Assembly: GCA_964372465.1 (NCBI GenBank)
Contig: CAYJRA010000003.1
Coordinates: 1-63,159, forward strand
From: JAGVVZ01 sp964372465
GTDB lineage: Archaea > Aenigmatarchaeota > Aenigmatarchaeia > CG10238-14
Direction of reading: 5' to 3'
DNA: 63,159 nt
Within the stretch, counting starts at the first letter, position 1. Each line of letters starts with the position of its first letter. Shown in pieces: positions 51,991 to 60,340 of the stretch. Under the pieces are notes generated by a model. It worked only from the letters and a program-made list of their open reading frames with translations. It did not search any database and was not told the DNA's origin. Position numbers and translations under genes: made by a program.

Positions 51991-54081
51991 TTATCTTTTT
52001 TTCTGTTCTTTCATTGCCCTGCTTCTTATCTCTTCAATCAATTTCTTTCTCGCTTCATCCAATTTGGGATCTGCTCTTTTCTCTATCTTTTGAGCCTTTT
52101 TCGTTATCACTTCTTTAACAGGCCCGGCCTTCATCTCAACATAATCATCTTCCTTATGCATATCATGTACTGGCAAATAATCATCGACTTTATGAGCACT
52201 GCCTTTGATTCTAGTTCCTCTTGGATAGAACTTGATCAGCAATCCCAACCCTACTAGAGCAACGATAATATACCATCCCTTTGCAAGCAATGATGTTGCA
52301 AATACGAATGCTCCCGTTGGCAATCCTGAGTTGCTCTCTTCTGTTTTTGTTGCGTTTGTCGTTTCAGGCTGTGCAACCGTAACTGTTGTTGGAGGCAGAG
52401 GCTTGGCTTTGACTATTAGATCAACGCTCTTCTCATATGTTATTGCGCTGGATGATGTTGATGCCTGCAATGTAACTGCATATGTCTTAGCAGCTGCATC
52501 TTCCGGGACATTGATTTTTAATGATACTGCCTTGCTTTCACCATATGGCAAGCTATCAATCTTTTCTGGATCGAATGAATACCAGCTGGTTGATATGCCT
52601 TTAGCAGCAAAGACGAGATTATCCAATGATGGTTTGTGTCTTGTCGTGAATTTGCCGGAAACTGTAACTGACGATCCCGCCTCCACTTCAGCTGATTTTG
52701 GAAAATCAGCAAAGCCTGTCGTATCGGATTCGGATGCCTTCGTAACTGTTAATCCACCGCCGCCAGATGAAGATTTTCTGGATGAGGTGGTGCTGCTGGA
52801 TGAACTTGATCCACTGCTACCGCCAGATGAACCCCCACCGCTTCCACCGCCGCCGGATGGTTGGGTTGTGGTTGTAGACGTGGCTGGTTCGCCAACCAAA
52901 TAAGCTGAGAAGCTTGTAACGTTTGCTGTTACGTAATCCCCATCAAATGTTGATGTGATTTTTGACCATTCTGAAGTGCATATGTTTGTATCCAGGTTAA
53001 AGCTTGAACACTTGTACAATGATAACTGATTTTGATTCCTGAATGAAAGATCCCTGTACTTTATTTTCAAGCTAATCTTTGAAAATTCTATTCCGCTTGG
53101 CAATTCAACATAAAATGCCCTGTAAACAGACAGTGTTGAAAGGGATGGTGAGGCTGAATCTATCTTCAAATTGGCTTTGCTTCCCAATGAAGATACTGTC
53201 GTGTTTTTCAATGTGAATATGAACTTATCATCATCGAACATTGCCTTGAAATCAACCTTCGGACTGGATGTGCTCAATGATCCCGTTCCATTGATTGTCA
53301 ATGAAGATAGGACATTGGCTGTATCAGGAGACAACAAATCAACTTTCAAAGTCTTTGCTACCTTCCCATTTGTAATATTGAGAGATACTGAGGAAACAGA
53401 ACCTGAACACGATCTTACTCCGCCGACTGACTTGCATGCGGATTTTGTTCCATAAGCTTCCCTGCAGCAAAAATCACTGCATGACTCCACATATGTTGGA
53501 TTGTTGCTGTTGCATGAGTATTTTCTATAAATTCCATTATAACATCCGTTCAAATTTCTTAGATCTTGGCATTTGTCCGGATCTAGACCGCATGACAGTA
53601 GTGTGCCCTTGCATTGCTGGACTGGCTCATTAACCTCCGTTTTTATGACAAAATTAATTACACCTTCTGGCAAAGGCAATCCGTTTTCGCATGATCCGCC
53701 CAATGTCAGCGTTCCGGCCTTTGCTTTTCTTACGTCAACATTCAAATTGAAGGCTGTCTTATCCTGGCCTGCTGTCATGTTGATCTGCAACGGGAATACG
53801 ATATTCTTCAAGGATGAGGATGGCGTCACTGATAGGCTTATAGCCTGGGCATTGGAATTCTTAATCTTCAACGGATATTGTATTATTCCGGAAGCATCGC
53901 GTGGAAAGTCGTTGGCATTTACGCTTATTATGCCGCCGTAGTAATTGACTGGCACTCCAAACTCGTTGTATATCAGCGGATTTCCGCAGGCAGCTGCCTG
54001 GGTATTCTTCATTAGAACGGATAGGGAAACTATTAATGCAACCAATGCCAAAACTGATACTGAAACGAAAAGTCTTCTCAT
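51991..54081 (-). CDS. Surface protein with ACGNPLIYNEFG domain and C-terminal anchor
   Basis: 696 residues. A signal peptide is followed by a domain that starts ACGNPLIYNEFGVPVNYYGG, shared with 55784. A Cys-rich segment follows (CQDLRNLNGCYNG, CSDFCCREAYGTKSACK), then beta domains, a Ser/Gly linker (~420-460), and a NEW-type domain (VEAGSSVTVSGKF) like that in 48602. The tail reads SGLPTGAFVFATS, membrane helix, KFYPR and ~70 charged cytosolic residues. The promoter has the palindrome at 54112 and the 54181 element. Likely part of the cell envelope. Confidence 0.8.
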   Translation of the reverse strand: MRRLFVSVSVLALVALIVSLSVLMKNTQAAACGNPLIYNEFGVPVNYYGGIISVNANDFPRDASGIIQYPLKIKNSNAQAISLSVTPSSSLKNIVFPLQINMTAGQDKTAFNLNVDVRKAKAGTLTLGGSCENGLPLPEGVINFVIKTEVNEPVQQCKGTLLSCGLDPDKCQDLRNLNGCYNGIYRKYSCNSNNPTYVESCSDFCCREAYGTKSACKSVGGVRSCSGSVSSVSLNITNGKVAKTLKVDLLSPDTANVLSSLTINGTGSLSTSSPKVDFKAMFDDDKFIFTLKNTTVSSLGSKANLKIDSASPSLSTLSVYRAFYVELPSGIEFSKISLKIKYRDLSFRNQNQLSLYKCSSFNLDTNICTSEWSKITSTFDGDYVTANVTSFSAYLVGEPATSTTTTQPSGGGGSGGGSSGGSSGSSSSSSTTSSRKSSSGGGGLTVTKASESDTTGFADFPKSAEVEAGSSVTVSGKFTTRHKPSLDNLVFAAKGISTSWYSFDPEKIDSLPYGESKAVSLKINVPEDAAAKTYAVTLQASTSSSAITYEKSVDLIVKAKPLPPTTVTVAQPETTNATKTEESNSGLPTGAFVFATSLLAKGWYIIVALVGLGLLIKFYPRGTRIKGSAHKVDDYLPVHDMHKEDDYVEMKAGPVKEVITKKAQKIEKRADPKLDEARKKLIEEIRSRAMKEQKKR
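53933..53992. repeat. 60-bp block identical to 58038-58097
   Basis: All 60 bases, third codon positions included, are identical to a block in the paralog at 55784, while the flanking DNA diverges. It encodes the conserved ACGNPLIYNEFG segment. Confidence 0.9.
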
Positions 54082-54111
54082 GTTTTCTATCCTCGAGATA
54101 ATTTTCTATCA

Positions 54112-54128
54112 TCACTATTTGATAGTTA
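54112..54128. promoter_or_regulatory. 17-bp palindrome at the gene at 51991
   Basis: TCACTA-N5-TAGTTA. In the gene's direction it follows a GATTTAAATA TATA box by a few bases and precedes the start by about 30 bases. Confidence 0.55.
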
Positions 54129-54180
54129 AATATTTAAATCTTACCTAAGATATCTGGTTTCGACAAAATAAAACTAATCA

Positions 54181-54213
54181 TGCTTTTCTAGACAAAATAA
54201 AGTTTTTTTCTAT
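54181..54213. repeat. ~32-bp repeat upstream of a surface gene, copy 2
   Basis: Matches 51498-51529. It lies in the 234-base gap between 54081 and 54316, 52 bases upstream of the palindrome. It may be a shared upstream activating site, or the T-run terminator of the preceding gene. Confidence 0.6.
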
Positions 54214-54315
54214 CTTGTTTTAATATTTTTTCTATAAATAGAAAAATTGGTATCTATTTGAAAGAAACAAGAAAAATTGCTGTCTCAAACCTCATAATAA
54301 AAAGTAAAATTTTTA

Positions 54316-55413
54316 CTACTCTTTTTCTTCTGGTTTAGGAAGATATTGTACCACTAAATAATTCAATTCTTGATAATTTTGATCCCTAGCTAGATATTTA
54401 CCAAGTTCGGAATTTGGTGAAAACAAATCAGTAAAAAGATATGCATTCGTTTCACCCATAGCCCAGAGTGCAGAATATAAATTTCTGATTCGGGCCATAA
54501 CGGCATCTGCCGGCCAATCATCTCCATTTCCTTTTTTCAGTTCATCCCATCTATCTAAATGACCATCCACAAAATCTATGAGTCTATCCAGTTCACCATA
54601 TGCTCTCTTTAAATGAGCTTGTAAATTGGGAACTAAATGCGGTCTTACTTCTTCTGGATTTGTAATTACTCTTTCACCATCTGGAGTTACGGCAGTCAAT
54701 GCAGCTTCGCCTAGATATAAATCCCTGTATAATTTTGTTGCCTGACCAAACAATCCTTCTATTATTCCCTGTTGTCTGAGAGCATACTCATACACAATAG
54801 GACCTTTATTCATTTCAGTTGGGCCATATTTCCAAGTCTTGGAATCTCGAGGATTTGATGTCTGATCCATAAGCTCATGTATCTTGCTTTCAGTATTGTT
54901 CCTCTCTCTATAAACAATTCCTGATAAATTGCTTATCATTTGATTTATACCATGCAACCGTTCTGGATCAACTGGTGACTGATAATGTCTTTCCAATAAT
55001 CTGGCTAATCTGCCTCTGTTTTGGTTTAAGACATCCAGGGTGTTTTCGAGTATTTCATAAGCCGACATATGATTTTTGAATGATTCTTCCAACAAGAAAC
55101 TTTTTCTGTATTCATCGCCAACTGTATTGAAAGCAAAGCCGCAAAGAAGAAGTGCCTGGATCTCTATATCAAAGAATGGCACATAACCTTCAGCCTTCCC
55201 GTCCAAGCTTTCAACAGCTGGACTGGTTCTTTGCTCTGATTCATATTTATTTGCTCTATTCGCTATTCCAGAAAAGACATTATAAAGATTCATATATCCA
55301 TGATATTGCTTGTCTGGATTAGGATCGTGGCTTCTTCTGTATGAATCAAATTGCATTGAAGCCTGTTCCAAGTCTATTAACAGATTTTCTCTTTCTTCAA
55401 GATAATCAGTCAC
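54316..55413 (-). CDS. Large soluble helical protein, unknown
   Basis: 365 residues from GTG 55413 with GGTGA 10 bases before it. No signal peptide; almost all helical (LIDLEQASMQFDSYRRSHDP, AHLKRAYGELDRLIDFVDGHLDRWDELKKG), perhaps TPR-like or a helical bundle. Its promoter has a clear 17-bp palindrome (55433). No motif or family recognised. Being cytosolic among surface genes, it may be an assembly factor or part of another system under the same regulator. Confidence 0.65.
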   Translation of the reverse strand: MTDYLEERENLLIDLEQASMQFDSYRRSHDPNPDKQYHGYMNLYNVFSGIANRANKYESEQRTSPAVESLDGKAEGYVPFFDIEIQALLLCGFAFNTVGDEYRKSFLLEESFKNHMSAYEILENTLDVLNQNRGRLARLLERHYQSPVDPERLHGINQMISNLSGIVYRERNNTESKIHELMDQTSNPRDSKTWKYGPTEMNKGPIVYEYALRQQGIIEGLFGQATKLYRDLYLGEAALTAVTPDGERVITNPEEVRPHLVPNLQAHLKRAYGELDRLIDFVDGHLDRWDELKKGNGDDWPADAVMARIRNLYSALWAMGETNAYLFTDLFSPNSELGKYLARDQNYQELNYLVVQYLPKPEEKE

Positions 55414-55432
55414 TTATAAGTCACCAAAGTTA

Positions 55433-55449
55433 TTACTATTAAATAGTGA
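55433..55449. promoter_or_regulatory. 17-bp palindrome at the gene at 54316
   Basis: TTACTA-TTAAA-TAGTGA, one mismatch from perfect, just after a GTATTTAAAG TATA box in the gene's direction. The spacer is the same as at 41915. Confidence 0.6.
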
Positions 55450-55568
55450 TAAACTTTAAATACTCTATGGTTTTCGTAAATTTTAGCTGGAATAAAAACT
55501 GGTTTTATACTCTTTATTTAGTTTGAAGGATCAAAAAGCATAAATCTTTATTAAACCCCATTTTTTAC

Positions 55569-55787
55569 ATGATCGGCAACAGAAATCCCTTAAAAGAGAT
55601 TGGTATCGGCTACGGAGTATTGGCAGGATTGTGGGAATTAATCAAAACTTACTATATTATACGTGAAAAAAGAGAATATGGATTAAATATTACAAAAAAT
55701 CATGCATTATTTGCAGTATTGCCTTTACCTTTAGATCTTCTTTATCTATGGCTGATAAACAATACTCAAAAACGTTATCATAACTAG
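55569..55787 (+). CDS. Small membrane protein
   Basis: 72 residues with two hydrophobic segments (IGIGYGVLAGLWELIKTYYII, HALFAVLPLPLDLLYLWLI). It looks leaderless. Its end overlaps the end of the convergent gene at 55784 by four bases. Unassigned. Confidence 0.5.
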   Translation: MIGNRNPLKEIGIGYGVLAGLWELIKTYYIIREKREYGLNITKNHALFAVLPLPLDLLYLWLINNTQKRYHN

Positions 55788-58216
55788 CATCCGTCAGCAT
55801 TCCCGCACTGCACCCATCTAACAGTCCTTAACAGCAACGCCTCGCCGTCAGAAGTCAAATCAGAAAAGGGATTGGATTTGTATAGCCATCCTACATAAGC
55901 ATATCTCCCCCTCATTCCTGAAGCATCCACCTTGAACATTGTTGACGCAGCAATCTTTGACAATTCAGCAATGTTGACTGATCCGCTGCTAAGCCTCGTC
56001 GATATTATGCCTGCATTCGATGCGTCTGCATTCTTGATCTGGATGATGCTCCCAAACGGCGATGTGATTTGATCCGAAACCACCTTCTTGATATTCTTCC
56101 CGCTTTCCTTCATTCCCGAATAAGAGGAAGCATAGTCAAATGTTTTTCCAGCACGGACATACTGATAATCAGGAACTTCCAAAAGTCCTAATCTGCCTGA
56201 TTTATGCTTAATATAAGGAGCGTAATAACTCCGCAGCGAACAGCCCTTTACTGCAGACGAACATGCCATAAAATCATAGTTGTCCAGCTCTGATAAAGTC
56301 CACTTGGACTGCGTCTTGCCAACAACCTCATACCCCTCGCCTCTCAGCCATTCAATTAGCCTGAGCTCGCTCGTCTCGCTGCACGTTGCTTCTCCACAGA
56401 TGAATGCGACTTTATGCTGGATCAGCGGAAGAACGGATAGCATGGTGGTATAAGGATCCGACTCCAACTGCCCATCGCTGACTTTCAGTGCAATCGTATA
56501 ATCCCCTTTGATTGAATATGAATGGGTAATGGTTGGAGAACTTATCCAGCCCGATGTCGCTCCGTCGCCGAAATCCCAGAAATACTGCAATGCTGCACTC
56601 TCAGGATCCTCTGATGAGCTTGCGTCGAAGGTGACTAGCTGATTGACATATGCGGTGGGATAAGGATTGGCTGTGTATGAGGCCAGAGGCGGGTCGTTGC
56701 CAGGCGAATTGCTCAAACATGAATCGCCGCATGATGCCCAGGTAAAAACTCTCTCCAATAGCTCACTGCCTTGCTCGGTCATGGAACGCATTGACGACTT
56801 GTAAAACCATCCCACATAAGCATATCTTCCCCTCGATCCAGACTCAGAGATCTTGAACAGGGTTGTCTTCCCAGAACTTGTCTGGACGTCTGCCAGATCT
56901 TTCACGCCTCCCTTCAAAAAATAATCTGCAAGGACAATGAACGTTGTGCCGCTGTTGAATATCCTCACCTTTGATCCGAATGGCTTCGTGATCAGATCTT
57001 TCGCATCGGTTATCACCAGATCAGATCCTGTAGCTAAGACTGTATAGAAATTGGAAGTATATCCGAATTTGAATCCCTGATAAACATTCCTGTAATCGCT
57101 CACCTCAACAAACGGCTTGCCCTGCAACTTATGTTTATTATGAATGATCGAACCTGCGTCCGACTTGCATGCCGTATTCTCATCCGTGCATACCATCAAG
57201 TCATATCCGTCCAGCTCGGAACTCGTCCATTTGTTGTATGCTTTTCCTGTTACAAGCCAGTTCTTTGATGAAAGCCAAGTCTTCAAATCCCCCTCAATGC
57301 CTTCCGTGCATGTGCTATCCCTGCAAAGCATTGCTATTTTGCCTTTGAATGAGGATGGATCTAGGCAACTGCCGTTAGAACAAATATCGGTACCGCAACT
57401 TTGCTGGAGAGACAGATGCCTGCAGCCGTCCTCTCCCACGTTGCATGAATAGATGTTATTGCCGTCGCACAAGTTGCCTGAAAATGAGCATTCATTGGTG
57501 CATCCTGCCGGGCCGACGCATGTGCTTATGCCGTTGATGCTTTTGCAGGAAGCTTCGCTGCCATAATATTCCCGGCAACAGAAATTGCTGCATGACTGGC
57601 TGTATTTCGGCTTGTTTTGCGAGCAGGAATAGACCCTGTTATAGCCCTGATAGCAGCCGCTGAACCCTGTCAGATCCTGGCAGTCCGGATAGACACCGCA
57701 TGAAAACCTGCTGTTCGAGCATGTCTGCGGAGCGGCATTGCCTCTGCCCTGCAAGTTGAATGATATAAAGCCTTCGGGGATTGGTATTCCATTCTGGCAA
57801 GCGCCTGTTATTGCTAAAGAACCTTCCTTGCTGCCATCATCCACATATACATTTATTGTAAAATTTCTTTTCTCCTTAGCTGCCAGAGTAACTGTTGTGC
57901 CGTAAACATAATTGAACAGGCTTGCTGACGGATCCAATTCAAATGTCATGCTTTGCAATGTAGGATTGTACGCACTCAAGTTGAAAGGAATTAATTTCTG
58001 GCTAGAAGGGAATTTCGTGCCATTGACAAATATAAGACCGCCGTAGTAATTGACTGGCACTCCAAACTCGTTGTATATCAGCGGATTTCCGCAGGCAACT
58101 GCCCTTGCTGACGGAATGGAGAAAAGCAGATACAGCAATCCCATTGATCCGAATGCCACCAGCAAGAAAATAAAATATTTAATGCTCTTGAACCTAACAA
58201 AATCCAGATTTCGCAT
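55784..58216 (-). CDS. Surface protein with two ThuA-like domains and a PKD domain
   Basis: 810 residues. An N-terminal helix (IFLLVAFGSMGLLYLLF) acts as signal or anchor. Then comes ACGNPLIYNEFG (shared with 51991), Cys-rich segments (CSNFCCREYYGSEASCK and CTNECSFSGNLCDGN), a ThuA-like domain (KIAMLCRDSTCTEGIEGDLKTWL ... GRYAYVGWFYKSSM), a PKD domain (ASYTANPYPTAYVNQLVTFDASSS...YFWDFGDG) and a second ThuA-like domain (KVAFICGEATCSE ... GRYAYVGWLYKSN). No C-terminal anchor. The DNA is clearly richer in GC than its neighbours. Function unknown. Confidence 0.8.
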   Translation of the reverse strand: MRNLDFVRFKSIKYFIFLLVAFGSMGLLYLLFSIPSARAVACGNPLIYNEFGVPVNYYGGLIFVNGTKFPSSQKLIPFNLSAYNPTLQSMTFELDPSASLFNYVYGTTVTLAAKEKRNFTINVYVDDGSKEGSLAITGACQNGIPIPEGFISFNLQGRGNAAPQTCSNSRFSCGVYPDCQDLTGFSGCYQGYNRVYSCSQNKPKYSQSCSNFCCREYYGSEASCKSINGISTCVGPAGCTNECSFSGNLCDGNNIYSCNVGEDGCRHLSLQQSCGTDICSNGSCLDPSSFKGKIAMLCRDSTCTEGIEGDLKTWLSSKNWLVTGKAYNKWTSSELDGYDLMVCTDENTACKSDAGSIIHNKHKLQGKPFVEVSDYRNVYQGFKFGYTSNFYTVLATGSDLVITDAKDLITKPFGSKVRIFNSGTTFIVLADYFLKGGVKDLADVQTSSGKTTLFKISESGSRGRYAYVGWFYKSSMRSMTEQGSELLERVFTWASCGDSCLSNSPGNDPPLASYTANPYPTAYVNQLVTFDASSSEDPESAALQYFWDFGDGATSGWISSPTITHSYSIKGDYTIALKVSDGQLESDPYTTMLSVLPLIQHKVAFICGEATCSETSELRLIEWLRGEGYEVVGKTQSKWTLSELDNYDFMACSSAVKGCSLRSYYAPYIKHKSGRLGLLEVPDYQYVRAGKTFDYASSYSGMKESGKNIKKVVSDQITSPFGSIIQIKNADASNAGIISTRLSSGSVNIAELSKIAASTMFKVDASGMRGRYAYVGWLYKSNPFSDLTSDGEALLLRTVRWVQCGNADGC
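58038..58097. repeat. 60-bp block identical to 53933-53992
   Basis: See the copy at 53933. Perfect identity over 60 bases between genes that otherwise differ, in the same orientation and reading frame. Confidence 0.9.
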
Positions 58217-58328
58217 GCTCTATTAATGGGAGAAACATTATAACTCCTTTTTTTGAATCAGAATAGGAAATGATTTCATATGGGATATAAGCTTTGTGCA
58301 TTTAAAGGTTAATTACATTCCTTATATC

Positions 58329-58856
58329 ATGAGGCGTGATTATACAGTAGAAGAGATAGGATATGGGCAGTTCAACTCATACTGTAGAGCGTCAGGCATC
58401 CGGGAAGTTCAATCCGAGTTTACTGGAACTGGAAGAAATGTCACGCCCAGAAGATTTTTAAGAATATTAAACACCGTCAGATATGAAAAATTGGATGATT
58501 TGTTATCAAGCTTGGAGGATGATTTTCAAACACCAAAGGTTGCCTGGTATCCAGAAAGTATCAAAATCAGCGATGCTGTGGAAAGAATGGAATGTGGTAG
58601 AGGATCGTATTATTCATATCTGGTAAAACAAGAACTGGGGCAAAAAAAGTTAGTTGTACAATTGGTGCAACCGCGATACATCAGGCAAGACAACAGCCAT
58701 ACTGACGTCTATGAGTTCTATAAAGAGAGAGTGTGGGTATTGCGTCACTTTGTCATAAGAAGTCCAAATTTCAGATTTTATAACATGGCTGGTCTAAAAG
58801 ATAAATTAAGCGCGGCACGAACAAGAGAAGCTTTTGGAATATATGCAGGTAGATAG
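58329..58856 (+). CDS. Hypothetical protein
   Basis: 175 residues from ATG 58329 (MRRDYTVEEIGYGQF); the frame extends up to 58296 but the internal ATG is a better start. It has many Arg and Tyr. VTPRRFLRILNTVRYEKLDDLLSSLED could be a small helical DNA- or RNA-binding region. Unassigned. After it, 318 bases to 59175 have no gene; they hold repeat copy A and the promoter of the next module. Confidence 0.5.
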   Translation: MRRDYTVEEIGYGQFNSYCRASGIREVQSEFTGTGRNVTPRRFLRILNTVRYEKLDDLLSSLEDDFQTPKVAWYPESIKISDAVERMECGRGSYYSYLVKQELGQKKLVVQLVQPRYIRQDNSHTDVYEFYKERVWVLRHFVIRSPNFRFYNMAGLKDKLSAARTREAFGIYAGR

Positions 58857-59034
58857 TTTTCTTCAAGGAAATTTTTATTCCGTGTTTGCGACCGCATATT
58901 GATAAAATGTAGCCACTGTATTGATTATTTTTCTCCTGATGATTTAATTATACTTCCTCGATTGCCACTGCAATTATTTGCATTATTCCATTATATCCGT
59001 ACTTATCATGTAGTTTTTCAAGTCATTATAACAA

Positions 59035-59077
59035 GTTCTCATCATCAAAAAAAGAAATCCAATCATCTCGCAGTTTT
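59035..59077. repeat. Cassette-flanking direct repeat, copy A
   Basis: GTTCTCATCATC-A7-GAAATCC-A-ATCATCTCGCAGTTTT. Shares ATCATCTCGCAGTT and the A7-GAAATCC part with copies B and C. It lies upstream of the first toxin-antitoxin module. Confidence 0.75.
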
Positions 59078-59174
59078 CTAACAGAGTTTCCGACTCTTTT
59101 AGATCTGAAAAACTATGAAAAGGTTTATATATACGTAATATATATGGTATATACAAACAATTCAGGTAGTAATA

Positions 59175-59411
59175 ATGGTTCAAGCTGTTGTTAAAATAAG
59201 TGAAAGATCAAACAGAGTTCTGAATATCGTAAAAGCTAAATATGGCTTAAGAACCAAGTCCGAAGCAATAAACATAATGGCTGAAAGGTATGAAAGTGAA
59301 CTTTTAGAACCGGGATTAAGACCCGAGTACGTAAAAAAATTGAAAAAAATAGAGGAAGAAGGTACTTTTCCAGAAGAGGAGTTTAAAAAAAGACTGAAAG
59401 TTGAATTTTGA
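59175..59411 (+). CDS. DUF2683-like ribbon-helix-helix antitoxin
   Basis: 78 residues. QAVVKISERSNRVLNIVKAKYGLRTKSEAINIMAERYESEL is the DUF2683 type of ribbon-helix-helix start, and a C-terminal acidic arm (EEEGTFPEEEFKKRL) would wrap the toxin. The TATA region before it (TTTATATATACGTAATATATATGG) is partly palindromic, fitting autoregulation. Its stop overlaps the toxin start (TGATG). Confidence 0.8.
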   Translation: MVQAVVKISERSNRVLNIVKAKYGLRTKSEAINIMAERYESELLEPGLRPEYVKKLKKIEEEGTFPEEEFKKRLKVEF

Positions 59412-59674
59412 TGATTGTTGTTGAATACTCCAAGGAACTGACTAGAAAATTAGAGAAATTACAAAAGAAGGATAAAACGATCTTTGAAGCCATAATTAGA
59501 AGAATAAAAGAAATTCGAGGGCAACCAGAACACTATAAACCATTAAGTCACGACTTGAAAGGCTACAGGAGAGTCCATGTAATGAAATCCTTTGTTCTGA
59601 TTTTTAGAATAGATTACAATCAAAATAAACTAATATTTATTGATTTTGATCATCATGATAAGATATACAAATAA
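59411..59674 (+). CDS. RelE/YoeB-like mRNA interferase toxin
   Basis: 87 residues from ATG 59411. EYSKELTRKLEKLQKKDKTIFEAIIRRIKEI, then LKGYRRVHVMKSFVLIFRID and IDFDHHDKIY are the RelE-superfamily layout with Arg and the C-terminal His/Tyr. Expected to cut ribosome-bound mRNA. Translation is coupled to the antitoxin at 59175. Confidence 0.8.
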   Translation: MIVVEYSKELTRKLEKLQKKDKTIFEAIIRRIKEIRGQPEHYKPLSHDLKGYRRVHVMKSFVLIFRIDYNQNKLIFIDFDHHDKIYK

Positions 59675-59712
59675 GCAAAACATACTCATTAAAAATTTTA
59701 CATTATTTCAAA

Positions 59713-59756
59713 GTTCTCATAAAAAAAGAAATGAAATCCGATCATCTCGCAGTTTT
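59713..59756. repeat. Cassette-flanking direct repeat, copy B
   Basis: GTTCTCAT-A7-GAAATGAAATCCGATCATCTCGCAGTTTT, continuing ATATTG to 59762 as in copy D. It lies between the first and second toxin-antitoxin modules. Confidence 0.75.
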
Positions 59757-59827
59757 ATATTGGTACTATTCTTCTGGGTTTACAGGCTATAGAAAACTTT
59801 ATATATTAGATATCATGATTTTAAATT

Positions 59828-60340
59828 ATGTTGGAAAGAGACATTGCATTGAAGATAAAGGGGTGGAACACGATTAGTGACATCTCTGATAAACTAAATG
59901 TTAAAACGGGCACTGCCTACGTTTATGTCCACAGACTGGACAAAGGGGGGTTTGTCATTCAGAAGATAAAGAAACCCCGGGGCACGGTATATTTGATTGA
60001 TCCCATTCCTGCTTTGTCCAAAAATCGCGGGATGCTGGAAGATACTGATATCGTTGGATATGAAATGGAGTTTGCAAAAAATAAAATTTCATATGAACAC
60101 AAGATAGCCTATTTCCTTTCCCAGTATAAGAAAGAAAAAAACAAGAGATTTTATGATTCTGCAAAAACAATTATCAGATACATTAAAAACTGGAAGAAGC
60201 TATACAGATATCTCAAGGCTTATTCTGTTTCGAGTGAATTCAAAATGTTATATCAAGAATCAAGGAGCAGTGTCAAGAAAATTCCCAGAATGCCAGACAG
60301 ATATAAAAAAATGTTGGGTGCTGATCATGCTAGCCGATAA
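59828..60340 (+). CDS. AbiEi-like winged-helix antitoxin
   Basis: 170 residues. The N-terminal winged helix (TISDISDKLNVKTGTAYVYVHRLDKGGFVIQKIKKPRGTVYLID) resembles AbiEi antitoxins of type IV systems, followed by a helical domain rich in Lys and Tyr. It overlaps the nucleotidyltransferase gene by 14 bases. The TATA-like ACTTTATATATTAG lies ~35 bases upstream. Confidence 0.72.
   Translation: MLERDIALKIKGWNTISDISDKLNVKTGTAYVYVHRLDKGGFVIQKIKKPRGTVYLIDPIPALSKNRGMLEDTDIVGYEMEFAKNKISYEHKIAYFLSQYKKEKNKRFYDSAKTIIRYIKNWKKLYRYLKAYSVSSEFKMLYQESRSSVKKIPRMPDRYKKMLGADHASR

Noticed and set aside
58983..59183. 66-residue minus-strand frame over repeat copy A
   Set aside because: It covers the repeat and the promoter of the antitoxin at 59175; the NCEMIGF string it shares with other copies comes from the DNA repeat, not from a protein.
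59035..59756. Repeat copies A and B as plain terminators of the plus-strand genes before them
   Set aside because: The T-rich side is on the minus strand; in the plus direction the copies end with only four T, so they do not look like terminators for those genes.
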